From Candidatus Eisenbacteria bacterium (GTDB lineage: Bacteria > Orphanbacterota > Orphanbacteria > Orphanbacterales > Orphanbacteraceae): a stretch of DNA of 64,000 nucleotides. The stretch lies in NCBI GenBank assembly GCA_016930695.1, contig JAFGGD010000023.1:46063-110062 (forward strand), in the 5' to 3' direction. Below, piece after piece: positions 25,877 to 35,977 of this stretch (position 1 is its first letter; every line of letters starts with the position of its first letter). The notes beneath the pieces were generated by a model that made no database searches, was not told where the DNA came from, and saw only the letters and a program-made list of their open reading frames with translations. A program made the position numbers and the translations under genes.

Positions 25877-28800
25877 TCAGTAGTCCTTCCCCCAGCCGAT
25901 CCCGATGGCGGACTGGTCGTGTCGGCCGAAGAGGGTCTCCACGCGCAGCCGCCCGGTGAGGAAATACTCCAAGGCCACGTAGAGGGCGCTTCTCCCCTCG
26001 ATGGCCTGTTCATACTTCAACAACAATCGCCGGCTGATGTACTTGCCGATCACCAGCGAACGTCCGCCGTTCTTCCCGCGCCCGCTCTCCACGCTCACCA
26101 GATCGACGCCCAGGTCGCGGGAGAGGCGCGCCCCGATCTGGGCCGCGCCGAAGAAAGCGGCCATGTCCCCCGCCCGCTCCTGCACCAGGAGCATCTGGTC
26201 GTGGTCGAGCTGGTCCAGCGATCGCCCGAACAGGAGGAAGGAGAGGATGTCCCCTTCGCTCATCTCCGGCTCCGACTCGAGTGAGAGTACGGGCTTATGG
26301 ACCGTCCCCTGGAAAAGAACGCGGATGAGCGAACCGTCCACGTTGGCGGAAAGAACCATGTCCATCGCCGGGTCCGCCTCGTCCTCGCCGTAGAAGGTGA
26401 CGGTGCCGCGCTCCACCCGGAAAGCCCTGCCGAGAAAGAGGAGGCTCCCGCGCACCGCGCTCAGCTCGCCGACCACGGTCGGGTACTTCCCTTTTTGAAG
26501 GAGACGCAGTTCGCCGGCGAGTTCCACCTCCAGGCCGCGGCCGCGGATCCAGAGACCGGAAGGGATGAGGAGGCCGACGTCCAGGTCGAAAGCGCGCGCC
26601 GGCGCGGCGACCTCCGCACGCGGCTGTCCCCCGCCTCCCTCCGGTTTGTCCGGCTCGGGGGGACCCTCCGTTGCGGCCTCCTCCGCCTCGATCCGCCAGA
26701 GGGTCGCCTCCCCCTCGCTCGGGAGCAATTCCCGAATCTCTTCCGGGACGCGGAGGACGCCGCCGCGCAGCTCGAAATCCCCGGCCAGCGACGGGGCGAG
26801 CCCGGTCCCTCCCAGACGGGCCTCGCCGTCGATCGCAACGCGGCTTCCGTCCATGCGCGAGAATCCGAAGCGGTGCGCCGCGAACATCCCGTCCAGCGCG
26901 GGATCACGCGGATCCCCGCGCATTTCGAGACGGAGATCGCAGGAACCGGAGAGGCCGATTTCCGGCGGGAGGAGCGCGTTGAAATCGGAAGGTTCCAGCC
27001 CCTCCGAACGGACCTTCAGGCTCATCTCCCCCGCGCCCCGATCGAACGACGGCGGCGAAGGATTCCACGTCACGGGCAGCGCCAACTCCCCCCGGAGAAG
27101 ATCGCGCTCACCGTCGCGCAGCAGGAGCGCCGCTTGAAGGCCGTCCCCCGGAGGCACGGAATCGGCCGCCTCGCTCTCCATGAGAGAAACGCGCGACGTC
27201 GAATCGCCCGTCGCCGCGCCTCCGCCGAAGGAGGCGGCGACGTCCAGGCGGTGGCTCGCGAGACGGGCGTCGTCGGGGAAGGTGACCCGCAAGTTCGCGC
27301 CGGCGGCCGGGAGCCGAGCACTCCCCCGGAGGTGGATCGTTCCATCGACCGCGACGGTGCGGGCTCCCTCTCCGGCCCTCCCGCCGGAGAGAGGAACCGG
27401 GAAACCTCGGAGACGGCCGTCGAAGGAGATCGGATCCTCCCTCCCGCCGAAGACGGGTGGGAAGGGACCGAAGGCGACGGGTAGGCGGCCCTCCCCCGCG
27501 AAGAGGGTGTCGGCTTCGGCGGTGAGGGCGACGCGGAGATCGGCGCCGGAACGATCCCCTCGCAGATCCAACGCGGCGATGACGGAGCGCGCGGCGTAAA
27601 GGATCCCTTCTACCTGAAGTTTTCCCTCCGCCGTCCCGTCCCCATCCTCATTCCAGTCGAGGAGAACGCGGCCGGGCCACAGATCGTCGGAGAGGAGAAG
27701 CCCTTCCGGTTTCGGAGGGAGACGAAGATCGGCGCGCAGCGCGAGGTCGGAGCGCTCCGGCCGGAGCGACCCGACGGCGTTGAGCGAACCGAGCCCCCCG
27801 CGCATCTCGAGACTGTCGACCGAGAAAAGGCCCCTCTCCGGTCCGATCCGGACGCGGAAGGGCCGGACCGTGCGCAAGTCGCCCCCTCCGATGAAGAGGT
27901 CCAACGAGTCCGCCGCGATCACCGTCCCGTCCTCGCTTTCCATACGGCCGGAGGCGAGGAGCGCGACGCCGGGGCCGGCGCCGGAGAGACGAAGGGAGGG
28001 AGCGCCGGAGCTGTCGCCGGCGGCGGGGAGGCGGACCGAAGCGCGGAGAGTGTCGAGCCGGACCGGGCCCGCGCGCAATCCCTCGGCGAAACGGAGGTCC
28101 GCGGAGAGTCCTTCCGCGTCCTGCAGGAAGATTCCGTCGAAACGCGACGCTTCGATCGTTCCGGTTCTCGCCCATCCATGAAAGGAACCCGAGCCTTCCG
28201 CCGACCCGGCCCCTCCTCGTAATTCTCCCTCCGCATCGAGAGAGAGATCGAGATCGCCCGGAAGGGCGGGAAGGACACGTCGCGGGAAATCGGGACCGGT
28301 GAGGGCAAGGCGGGCCCGCGCCCGCCACCCGTTCGATTCCTTTACTCCCTGTCCATCCATCCGAAAACCGTCCAGGACCACGCGCGCCGTATCGATCGCG
28401 ATCCGGTCCCCCTCGCCGCGCACGCGGATCAGGGCCGTGTCGAGCCATGCCGTCGCGCTCAGGTCGAGCCTCGCGTCCAAGCCGCGTCCCCCGGCGTCTC
28501 CGGAGAGGGAGGCGCGGATGGTCCCCTCCACCGGACCGAAATCGCCCATTTCCGCGCCGGGAGCGAGCGCCGCGAAGGTTCTCGGTCCCGGCAGGCGGAG
28601 ATCCCCCGCAATATCGACCCGAGGGCTCCCCCCCTCGTTCGCGATCTCCCCGCGGATCGTCGCCCGGAAGGGTCCCTCCCTCCGCCAGGCGGCCCGCACC
28701 GAATCGACGACGGCCGGGCCCCTTTTCGCCCCGGCGCGGAGGAGGGGAGGCGGAGGCTCGCCGCCTCGCCACTCGACGCGGAAGCTCCCCGAACCCTCTC

Positions 28801-30382
28801 GCGCGACTCGGCCGTTCACCGACCACTCGCCCGGCTCGCCGAAGAGAGAGAGGTTTTCGAATTCGTAACCCGCCCCGCCGGAGGCACGCCGGATCGTCCC
28901 CTCGCCGAGCCGCCCGGGGGCGTCCCCCGGCGACCCTCCCACGGCCCAAAGGGCGATCGGGGTCACCCGCGCCTCCGCCTCGTCGCCGGAAAGATCGATG
29001 GATAAACCAAAAGCGAGCCCGTGGTCCAGGGCGCGGGCGCGCAGCCGCGCCGTGACCGGCGCGCGGAGTCCCTCCGGCGCTTCCGCCTCGAAGCGGAGCG
29101 TATCGACAAGTGTTCCCCGGAAACGGGCGCTCATCTCCGCCGCCGCCGTGAGTCGCGGCGCTCCGACCGGGCCCTCCGCTCGAACGGTCAGGTCGGCGCG
29201 CGGGTTCTCCACGTCACCCGGGGCCTCCCCGAAACCGAACATGGCGAGCCCCTCCGTCCCCCGGATACGCGCCTCCGCGCGGGCGTCGATTTCCCCCTCC
29301 CGCAGCGTCCCGCGCGCGGAGAGAACCGCGTCGGCGAGACGGATCACCAGGCTGTCCAAATCGAGCGTCCCTTCGTCGTATCGGACGGCGAAACCCCCTC
29401 CCCGCAGGAACGCGCCGGGCGTCCACTCGCCGGAGAGGCGCGCCCGCTTCGCCGGCGGCAGCGCCGCCCCGCCTTGGAGGCGGATCGCGAGAGACGCGGG
29501 AGGGAAAGGACGGGCGCCGGCGCGAACGGGAACCGCACCCTCCGGCACGTCGAGGTTTCCCTCGAAACGGAGCCCCGCGACGCGCCCCCCGGCGCGCTCC
29601 AGCGCGCACCGAAGATCGAGCGCCGCCCCATCCGACCGCGAATCCTCCTCCACCCGCGCGGTAAGGAGGAAACGATCCTCCCCCTCACCCTCGACGAGAA
29701 GACGAAGCGCCCGGTCCGCGCCGAACCGGAGAAAAACACTTCCCGACGGAGACGCCGTTTCGGGATCGAAAAGAAACGTCCCCCCCTCGACGCTCCAGGC
29801 GCCGCCGCCGTCCTCCGCGTCGAGGCGGTCGACGCGCGCGAACGGCGCGCTCCCCGGAAGGAGCCGCACGCTCCCCTCCAGGCGCGTCCGCAGAATCGTC
29901 CGCCCGGGCGCGACCACCAAGAAGGGCGCATCCAACCGGGCGGAGTCGATTCGCAGTGACGGGAGAGCGGCTCCCCCCTCTTTCTCCCCCTTTCCGCCGC
30001 CGGACCCGACACGGGAACGGATCGCCGGCAGGTCGGCCCGAAGACCTTTCACGTCGATGGTTCGTATGTATATCTCTCGATGAAGAAGCGCTCTTATGTC
30101 CGCCTCCAGCCGGAGGTGATCGAAGACGAGCAGCGTGTCTCCGCCGTCGGTCCAGGAGAAGAAACCGGCTTCGAGCCGCCCGAGACCGGACCAACGCGCT
30201 TCACGCACGTCCAGAGAACCGGGGATCCGCCGGTCCGCCCAGCGGATCGTCTCCGTGAGGATCTTGTTTCGCGCCGGAGCGAGGGAGAGGATGAGAACCG
30301 CCGCGACCGCCGCCGCGACGAAAGCCGCCGCGACGAAAACCGCCGTCCGCAGAATCCTTCTTCCCTTACGAACCTCGCTCAC
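25877..30382 (-). CDS. tamB: Translocation and assembly module protein TamB (AsmA/DUF490 family)
   Basis: A 1501-residue inner-membrane-anchored, periplasm-spanning protein of the TamB/YhdP/AsmA-like group. These form long beta-groove bridges that move phospholipids or help insert outer-membrane proteins. An N-terminal membrane anchor at ~12-33 is followed by ~1000 residues of repeated amphipathic beta strands. The C-terminal TamB domain (~1250-1500) includes GELSAVRGSLLFLGRAFRVERGTVTF and ends in the barrel-like VETLFGRHDQSAIGIGWGKDY. Start is GTG with AGGAAG. It is the second gene after tamA (36-base gap), the classic pairing. The length exceeds E. coli TamB (~1259), within family variation. 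Confidence 0.9.
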   Translation of the reverse strand: MSEVRKGRRILRTAVFVAAAFVAAAVAAVLILSLAPARNKILTETIRWADRRIPGSLDVREARWSGLGRLEAGFFSWTDGGDTLLVFDHLRLEADIRALLHREIYIRTIDVKGLRADLPAIRSRVGSGGGKGEKEGGAALPSLRIDSARLDAPFLVVAPGRTILRTRLEGSVRLLPGSAPFARVDRLDAEDGGGAWSVEGGTFLFDPETASPSGSVFLRFGADRALRLLVEGEGEDRFLLTARVEEDSRSDGAALDLRCALERAGGRVAGLRFEGNLDVPEGAVPVRAGARPFPPASLAIRLQGGAALPPAKRARLSGEWTPGAFLRGGGFAVRYDEGTLDLDSLVIRLADAVLSARGTLREGEIDARAEARIRGTEGLAMFGFGEAPGDVENPRADLTVRAEGPVGAPRLTAAAEMSARFRGTLVDTLRFEAEAPEGLRAPVTARLRARALDHGLAFGLSIDLSGDEAEARVTPIALWAVGGSPGDAPGRLGEGTIRRASGGAGYEFENLSLFGEPGEWSVNGRVAREGSGSFRVEWRGGEPPPPLLRAGAKRGPAVVDSVRAAWRREGPFRATIRGEIANEGGSPRVDIAGDLRLPGPRTFAALAPGAEMGDFGPVEGTIRASLSGDAGGRGLDARLDLSATAWLDTALIRVRGEGDRIAIDTARVVLDGFRMDGQGVKESNGWRARARLALTGPDFPRRVLPALPGDLDLSLDAEGELRGGAGSAEGSGSFHGWARTGTIEASRFDGIFLQDAEGLSADLRFAEGLRAGPVRLDTLRASVRLPAAGDSSGAPSLRLSGAGPGVALLASGRMESEDGTVIAADSLDLFIGGGDLRTVRPFRVRIGPERGLFSVDSLEMRGGLGSLNAVGSLRPERSDLALRADLRLPPKPEGLLLSDDLWPGRVLLDWNEDGDGTAEGKLQVEGILYAARSVIAALDLRGDRSGADLRVALTAEADTLFAGEGRLPVAFGPFPPVFGGREDPISFDGRLRGFPVPLSGGRAGEGARTVAVDGTIHLRGSARLPAAGANLRVTFPDDARLASHRLDVAASFGGGAATGDSTSRVSLMESEAADSVPPGDGLQAALLLRDGERDLLRGELALPVTWNPSPPSFDRGAGEMSLKVRSEGLEPSDFNALLPPEIGLSGSCDLRLEMRGDPRDPALDGMFAAHRFGFSRMDGSRVAIDGEARLGGTGLAPSLAGDFELRGGVLRVPEEIRELLPSEGEATLWRIEAEEAATEGPPEPDKPEGGGGQPRAEVAAPARAFDLDVGLLIPSGLWIRGRGLEVELAGELRLLQKGKYPTVVGELSAVRGSLLFLGRAFRVERGTVTFYGEDEADPAMDMVLSANVDGSLIRVLFQGTVHKPVLSLESEPEMSEGDILSFLLFGRSLDQLDHDQMLLVQERAGDMAAFFGAAQIGARLSRDLGVDLVSVESGRGKNGGRSLVIGKYISRRLLLKYEQAIEGRSALYVALEYFLTGRLRVETLFGRHDQSAIGIGWGKDY

Positions 30383-30418
30383 GTCTTCCTCTCTCGGCGG
30401 GGGCCTTCCCCCGCGCGG

Positions 30419-32242
30419 TCAGTACGGGTTGCCGATGGACAGATGGAACACCCAACCCGGTTGGTCTTTCTCCTTGTCGGTCAGACGAAAACCGACGTCG
30501 GCGCGAATCGGACCAACCGGTGTCCTCACCATCATGCCCGGGCCGATCGCCGCCTCCATGTCGCGCCAATCGATCTCGTCGCGGCGGCTCCACACCTGGC
30601 CGGCGTCGGCGAAAAACGCCCCCCGGAAGCGCCAGAAGAGGGGGAACCGCGCTTCGACGGAAAACTCCGCCTTCGCCTCGCCGCCGAGCGGCGCGCCCTC
30701 GTCGTCCAGGGGACCCAGCTTCCGGCGCCGGAAACCGCGCATCGTGTTCGCCCCTCCCGAATAAAACCGCTTGTTCGGGAGAAGATCCGGCGAATCGCCC
30801 AGAGGACGCGCGATCCCGATACCGGCCCGCGCCGCCAGCACGGCGCCGACCGGGGCGGCGTGGTAGCCGGCGAGGGAAGCCTCGGCCGACGCGTAGGGAC
30901 TGTCGGTCCACGGCCCCGGCGGCGACCATTCGAGGGCGAAAAAGGCGACCGTTCCCGCCGTCGGGTCGAGCCGGTCGTTGCCGCCGTCCCGTTTTCCCTC
31001 CAACCGGAACGCGCCCAGAATCCCCCCCTCTTCGACGAAGGCGTCCGGCGCGTCGGTCGTGACGTTTACGTCCACTCGGGAGAGGGAGACGCCGGCGCTC
31101 AAAGTCGAACGGAGGCTCGGCCTGTGCGTCCCGCCGACACGAAAGGAGAGGCTGAGCAGATCGTAGCTCTCCTCCCACTCCCTCGTCGCGGAAAGCGAAA
31201 GATCGCCCCGAAGACGGGGCAGAAAGAGCGCGGGCCACCAGAGCGATCCGCCGGCGTTCTGCCGGTAGCGCGACGCGGAGACGCCGATCGCCCCTCCCCT
31301 CCCGCGCCGGAGCAGGTTTCGGTGCTCCCATCGCGCCGAGCCTCGAAGCAGATCGTCGGTCCAATAGCCGATATCGACGCTGACGGTGCGGTGCCGGCGC
31401 TCCGCCAACGCCGCGACCAGGTCGAGCGTGTCTCCATCCGCCGGGGCCGTCTCCACGCGTATCCGCCGGAAGAGCTGCAGAATGCGTATCGCGTCCCCGG
31501 CCTCGCGGATCCTCTCCGGCGAGTAAAGCACCCCGCGTGGAACGGTGATCGTTTTCCGCACCAGAGGAACGAGATCCTCCGACGCCCCCTCGACGCGGAC
31601 TCCGCCGAGATGGAAAACGGGACCGGGATCGGCGCGGAAGAGCACGCGGACCGATCCATCCCCCTCCCGCTCCACGGAGGACTCCAAGACGGCGTCGGCG
31701 TACCCGTTCTCCTTTAGTGTCTCCCGGGCCGTATGCGTCGCTTCGGAGAGGGCGTCCTCGGTGAAAACGTCCCCGGCCCGGATCGGCGAGCGCTCGCGAA
31801 TGATCGGGTCGAGCGGCGCCGGGAAACCCTCCAGATCGAAGGCGGCGACGCGCGCCGCCGGGCCGGGGTCGACGGTGAGGACGACCCGCACGTTCCGGTA
31901 GCCGCCCACGATCTCGGCGCGCGCGCCGACCCGCGCGTAGGGATACCCGTTCCGCGCCAGAAAGAGGCGGGTCCGGCGGAGGTCTTCCTCCACTATGCTC
32001 GGGTAGAGCAGGGGGCGATTCACGCGGAATCGCTTGATGCGCGAAGGGACGGAGAGGCCGCGTTGGAGGCGCGCCGCCAGGTCGCGGTCGACGCCCTCGA
32101 TGCGGAACTCGGCCACGTTCCATCCCTTGTACCCCTCGATCTCACGGGACGCCGCGACGGAGGGGGACGCCGGCGCGAGAACCGCCAAGGTCGCCGCCAC
32201 AAAAAGAAAAAGAATCGCTCCGGGAAAGCGCACGTCCGCCAT
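30419..32242 (-). CDS. tamA: Omp85-family outer-membrane protein, TamA/BamA-like
   Basis: A 607-residue outer-membrane beta-barrel protein. A signal peptide (residues 1-31, ending PSVAA) is followed by POTRA-like repeats (~38-260; ARNGYPYARVGARAEI, NVRVVLTVDPGP, RVLFRADPGPVFHLGG). The C-terminal 16-strand barrel has the Omp85 loop-6 motif (ANTMRGFRRR) and the tail VGPIRADVGFRLTD ... GWVFHLSIGNPY. It inserts or moves envelope components with TamB, encoded next. ATG 32242 is preferred because it begins the signal peptide; a frame up to 32305 is open but adds no sensible leader. BamA cannot be ruled out, but the tamB neighbour favours TamA. Confidence 0.87.
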   Translation of the reverse strand: MADVRFPGAILFLFVAATLAVLAPASPSVAASREIEGYKGWNVAEFRIEGVDRDLAARLQRGLSVPSRIKRFRVNRPLLYPSIVEEDLRRTRLFLARNGYPYARVGARAEIVGGYRNVRVVLTVDPGPAARVAAFDLEGFPAPLDPIIRERSPIRAGDVFTEDALSEATHTARETLKENGYADAVLESSVEREGDGSVRVLFRADPGPVFHLGGVRVEGASEDLVPLVRKTITVPRGVLYSPERIREAGDAIRILQLFRRIRVETAPADGDTLDLVAALAERRHRTVSVDIGYWTDDLLRGSARWEHRNLLRRGRGGAIGVSASRYRQNAGGSLWWPALFLPRLRGDLSLSATREWEESYDLLSLSFRVGGTHRPSLRSTLSAGVSLSRVDVNVTTDAPDAFVEEGGILGAFRLEGKRDGGNDRLDPTAGTVAFFALEWSPPGPWTDSPYASAEASLAGYHAAPVGAVLAARAGIGIARPLGDSPDLLPNKRFYSGGANTMRGFRRRKLGPLDDEGAPLGGEAKAEFSVEARFPLFWRFRGAFFADAGQVWSRRDEIDWRDMEAAIGPGMMVRTPVGPIRADVGFRLTDKEKDQPGWVFHLSIGNPY

Positions 32243-32362
32243 CGCTCCGTCTTCGGTCGGTTCGGTGAAAAACGCCGCCCCCGCCCGATTCGGCGGGAAC
32301 CGCATCCTCGCATTCTAACAGCACGGGAAAAGGGGCCACAGGGAATCCCGGGTGGGGCGCCG

Positions 32363-34831
32363 CTACCGGAGAAGAACCATCTTGGCGGAAGCAGAGACGC
32401 CATGCGCTTCCGCGCGGACGAAATAGACGCCGGACGCGGCCGGCCTGCCCGCGCCGTCCCTCCCGTCCCAACGCATGGCATGGGCGCCCGACGGGAGGCG
32501 GCCCTCGAAAACCAACCGCACCAATCGCCCGGTCGGGTCGTACACCGCGACACGGGAGTGGGAGGGGAAGGAGAGGTCGAAGCGAATCTCGGCGAAGGGG
32601 TTGCAGGGATTCGGACGGACGGGGGCGATCCGTATCGCCGCGGGCGCGCGGCCGCCGGCCCATGGCCCCACGCCGGTCGCCCCGGCGATCGGAAGGCTCA
32701 GGATCTCCACGTCATCCAAGTTCCAGCCGCAGCATCTTCCCGCGCCGTCCGTGGGCCCCATGGTCCACCGGAGCCGGACTTCCGGCCGGTCGTCCGCCCA
32801 GTAAGAGATATCGTGTTCACACAAAACCCACCCGGTGTCGGCCGTCATCGACACGTTCGCCCAGAGGAGAAACCACTCCGCCCCGTCCGGGGAGACCTCC
32901 AGTGAGGCGGCGTCCTTCTGCGGACCCTCCACGCCGAGCCAGCGGCGATAACGGAGCCGCACGCCGAAACGGCCGCCGCAATCGATCGGACCGGTGGTGA
33001 GCCGCCTCTCCGGCAGATCGTTCGGATAGTCTCCCTCCAGCGCGTAACCGAACACGCGCGCCCCCGTGAAACCGGCCGCCGGGTCCGCCCCTCCCGTCTC
33101 GCCTCCCCCTCCCGCCGGCACGCCCCATGCCCACTCCCCCTCGGCGTCCCAGCCCGGATCCGCGTCCATCGTCCACTCGACCTGCGGCGCCGGGTCTCCC
33201 ACCGCGAGCACCGCGGGGAGGGTCGTCTCTCCCAGCCCGTCGGTCCGGTTGACGAAACGGATCGACGTCGCGTGCGCCCCCGCCGGGAGCGCCGAAGCGG
33301 AAGGATCGACCCGGAGGAGAACGGTCGCCGCCGCGCCGGGCGGAAGCACGCCCTCCGTGGTCCCCAGGATCGCCAACCAGGAGACGGGCGGATCGATTTC
33401 GACCGCGTAGTCGATCGTTTCTCCGCCTCGCGTCCTCACGGAATACGACCGCATCGCCGGGACGAAGGGTCCTCCCACCGGTCCGGAAGCGCCGAATCCG
33501 CTCATGGGTGAAACTTCCAATCCGGCGAGACGCGCGTACGCCTTGATGCAAAAGTTGGCGGTCGAATCGATCGTGGTGAGGTCGATCCATCGTCCGGCGT
33601 CCCGATAGAGGCTCTCACCGGTCCGAGCGCGTGACTCGACCAGCGGCCGGCCGGACGACCCGAGAAGAACCGGCACGTCGGAGGTGCGGTCGTAGGGATG
33701 CCCCCCCGCGGAGAGAAGCACCCGCACGTTGAAGGGAAGACCGGCGGAAAGGGACGCGGTCCGGTTCAGATCGACGACATGAACCCCCGGCCTCTCGAAG
33801 AAACCCTTCGCCTCGGCGAGGATCCGGCCCGTCCTTCCGTCCTCCACGTAGGCCGCCCACTCCACGTTCTCCGCGGCGGTGACGAAACCGACCGCGCCGA
33901 TCCGCTCGTCCTCTCCGGCGACGAATCGGTTGCGCGCCTCCTTCACCCCTTCGAGGACGTCCCTCCACCCGTGCAGATCGTGATGGTAGACGTGATCCCA
34001 CCCGGTCCGCCTCACGTCGCGGAAAAGCACGGCGCCCATCCACGGTTCGCTCCCGCACCAACGGTCGAAGTAGGAGATCCAGAAATAACCGGCGAGCCCC
34101 CACTCGTCGCCGTGGCTGTTCTTGCAAAGCCAGGCGCCCGGTTCCGGCGCGGCGGTGGCTTTTGCGTCGTCCCAACCGACGATCGCCACGGCGTGGTTCG
34201 GCGGATGATCGTCCCCCGGCGGCTGGTAGTGCGCGTTGTCGTGCATGTAGTCGGAGTCGAAAAGCATGCAGGCGGCGACCGGCCCGTACTCCATCACCGC
34301 CCTCTTGATCCGGTCGACGCGCGCCGAGTCCGGTCCGGCGGTGAGCCATTCGACGTGGCGCGGCGCGTAATAATGGTAGGACGATCCGACCCGGAGCGGG
34401 GGCGCCCCGTAGGATTGCCCCTCCCCATTCCGCACCGCCCCCTCGCCGCGGGCGAGATAGGCGGCGGCGACCAGGTAATCCCCTCCCTGATGCACCGTGA
34501 GCCCGCTCACCGAGGGGTCCGGCAGATCGCCGTTCCAATAGCGGTTGAATCCGTTCCACCAGTCCAGATGGTACTCCGCGAGATCCGGCTCCCCCGCTTC
34601 CCCCTCCTCCACCCACACCCCGGTCCGGAGGAGATTCCCCTCCAGGGCGGCCATCGTCGCGTGCGCCCAGCAGGTCCCCCCGATCTGGCTTTTCACGGAA
34701 GTGACGTAGGAGATCCCTTCCACGTCGCGGAGGTCGTAGGAGGGGGGCGGATCGGCGGCGGCGATGGCGCTGGTGGCGCACGGGAGAAACCCGGCGAGGA
34801 GGAGCGCCGCGATAAATGGGGGCGCGCGCAT
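32363..34831 (-). CDS. Secreted C1 (papain-like) cysteine protease with C-terminal FlgD-like sorting module
   Basis: An 822-residue exported protease. A signal peptide (1-25) is followed by a papain-type domain with catalytic C54 (GGTCWAHA), a His in NHAVAIVGWDD and an Asn in CKNSHGDEWG. Next come a lectin/pre-peptidase-like region, a BACON-like Ig domain (FGASGPVGGPFVP, ~460-560) and a MAM/jelly-roll-like domain (~570-720; CCGWNLDDVEI). The C-terminal ~85 residues are a FlgD-like/T9SS-type module (PVRPNPCNPFAEIRF ... MRWDGRDGAGRPAASGVYFV). It probably degrades external protein while attached to or released from the cell surface. A strong minus-strand promoter and an attenuator-like hairpin precede it. 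Confidence 0.88.
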   Translation of the reverse strand: MRAPPFIAALLLAGFLPCATSAIAAADPPPSYDLRDVEGISYVTSVKSQIGGTCWAHATMAALEGNLLRTGVWVEEGEAGEPDLAEYHLDWWNGFNRYWNGDLPDPSVSGLTVHQGGDYLVAAAYLARGEGAVRNGEGQSYGAPPLRVGSSYHYYAPRHVEWLTAGPDSARVDRIKRAVMEYGPVAACMLFDSDYMHDNAHYQPPGDDHPPNHAVAIVGWDDAKATAAPEPGAWLCKNSHGDEWGLAGYFWISYFDRWCGSEPWMGAVLFRDVRRTGWDHVYHHDLHGWRDVLEGVKEARNRFVAGEDERIGAVGFVTAAENVEWAAYVEDGRTGRILAEAKGFFERPGVHVVDLNRTASLSAGLPFNVRVLLSAGGHPYDRTSDVPVLLGSSGRPLVESRARTGESLYRDAGRWIDLTTIDSTANFCIKAYARLAGLEVSPMSGFGASGPVGGPFVPAMRSYSVRTRGGETIDYAVEIDPPVSWLAILGTTEGVLPPGAAATVLLRVDPSASALPAGAHATSIRFVNRTDGLGETTLPAVLAVGDPAPQVEWTMDADPGWDAEGEWAWGVPAGGGGETGGADPAAGFTGARVFGYALEGDYPNDLPERRLTTGPIDCGGRFGVRLRYRRWLGVEGPQKDAASLEVSPDGAEWFLLWANVSMTADTGWVLCEHDISYWADDRPEVRLRWTMGPTDGAGRCCGWNLDDVEILSLPIAGATGVGPWAGGRAPAAIRIAPVRPNPCNPFAEIRFDLSFPSHSRVAVYDPTGRLVRLVFEGRLPSGAHAMRWDGRDGAGRPAASGVYFVRAEAHGVSASAKMVLLR

Positions 34832-34863
34832 GCGTTCCCTCCGGGGGCCGTACGGGGACGGGG

Positions 34864-34897
34864 AAAAAACGGCGCCGGCTCGGCCCGGGCGGGCGCC
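34864..34897 (-). promoter_or_regulatory. Attenuator-like hairpin in the protease leader
   Basis: On the minus strand GGCGCC (34892-34897) can pair with GGCGCC (34871-34876), followed by G and six T residues (34864-34869). It lies inside the leader, ~33 bases before the protease ATG, so read-through would be required for expression. Confidence 0.4.
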
Positions 34898-34975
34898 CGA
34901 CTCTTCTCCCCGACCCGGACCGGGGACCCGAGTCGTCTAAAAAAAAGGTGGGTTCGGATGACTTTTGCTGGTGTA

Positions 34976-35004
34976 ATTATACCCGATTCATTAAGTTACG
35001 ACAA
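34976..35004 (-). promoter_or_regulatory. Strong promoter of the secreted protease gene
   Basis: On the minus strand TTGTCG (34999-35004), then 17 bases, then a perfect TATAAT (34976-34981). The predicted leader is ~135 bases. Confidence 0.65.
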
Positions 35005-35092
35005 GAGGGGCGCCGCGCGCGGCGCCTCCCCGTAACCGGACCTTCTAATAAGCACAGACGTTCCTCCCGGCGCCGAACATCGGATCGAAGAG

Positions 35093-35977
35093 ATGCGCAC
35101 CTATTTGGATTGCTACCCCTGTTTCATGCGGCAAGCCCTCGACGCCCTCGGCCGGATCACCGAAGACGAGGAGGAGCAGCTCCGCATCTTGCAGGGGGTG
35201 ACCGAGGAGATCGCCTCCTTCGACCCGACCAGCACCCCGCCGGAGATGGCGCAACGCATCCACCGCATACTCCGCCGCGAGACCGGCCTGGACGATCCCT
35301 ATCGAGAGGCGAAGGAGGAGAGCACCCGGCACGCCCTGGCGCTTTATCCCGAGCTGAAGAGGATCGTGGAGGAATCGGACGATCCTCTCGAGACGGCGAT
35401 CCGCGTCAGCGTGGCGGGGAACATCATCGATCTGGGCGCGACGGCGGAGTACGACCTGGAGGGCGGGATCGAACGCGCGCTGAAACAGGACTTCGCCGTG
35501 CACGACATCGGGCAATTCCGCGCGCGGTTGGCGGAGACGGAGCGCCTCCTTTTCCTGGGTGACAACGCGGGCGAGACCGTCTTCGACCGCGTGCTGATCG
35601 AGACGCTCGGCAGGCCGGTGGATTACGCGGTGCGGGGAGCGCCGGTAATCAACGACGCCACCCGGGAGGACGCCGCCGCCGCCGGACTGGACCGCGTGGC
35701 CCACGTCATCGACAACGGATCGGACGCGCCGGGCACTCTTCTCCCGTTCTGCTCCGAGGAGTTCCGGACCGTCTTCCACGAGGCGGGGCTCATCCTCGCC
35801 AAGGGGCAGGGGAACTACGAATCGCTCAGCGAGGAACCGGCCCCCCTCTTCTATCTGCTCCAGACCAAATGCCCTGTGATCGCGCGCGACCTGGGCGTTC
35901 CGGTTCAAAGCCTCGTTTTCAAGAGGAACGGCGCGGGCGACGCCGAACGTTCCGCCTCGAACCACCCCGTCGCCTAA
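35093..35977 (+). CDS. DUF89 / ARMT1-like damage-control phosphatase family protein
   Basis: A 294-residue protein of the DUF89 family, metal-dependent phosphatases thought to remove harmful sugar phosphates or similar side products. Visible hallmarks are the N-terminal YLDCYPCFMRQAL, the metal-site region LFLGDNAGETVFDRVLIE (~160-177), RGAPVINDATREDA and ILAKGQGNYE near the C-terminus. Prokaryotic stand-alone members carry the paired N-terminal cysteines seen here at residues 7 and 10. It is transcribed alone; its stop overlaps the convergent GlpD-like gene by 4 bases. The exact substrate is unknown. Confidence 0.88.
   Translation: MRTYLDCYPCFMRQALDALGRITEDEEEQLRILQGVTEEIASFDPTSTPPEMAQRIHRILRRETGLDDPYREAKEESTRHALALYPELKRIVEESDDPLETAIRVSVAGNIIDLGATAEYDLEGGIERALKQDFAVHDIGQFRARLAETERLLFLGDNAGETVFDRVLIETLGRPVDYAVRGAPVINDATREDAAAAGLDRVAHVIDNGSDAPGTLLPFCSEEFRTVFHEAGLILAKGQGNYESLSEEPAPLFYLLQTKCPVIARDLGVPVQSLVFKRNGAGDAERSASNHPVA

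Noticed and set aside
34940..34975. Sigma-54 promoter (GG...TTGCT) upstream of the DUF89 gene
   Set aside because: Spacing between GG and GC is 9, not the required 10 bases.
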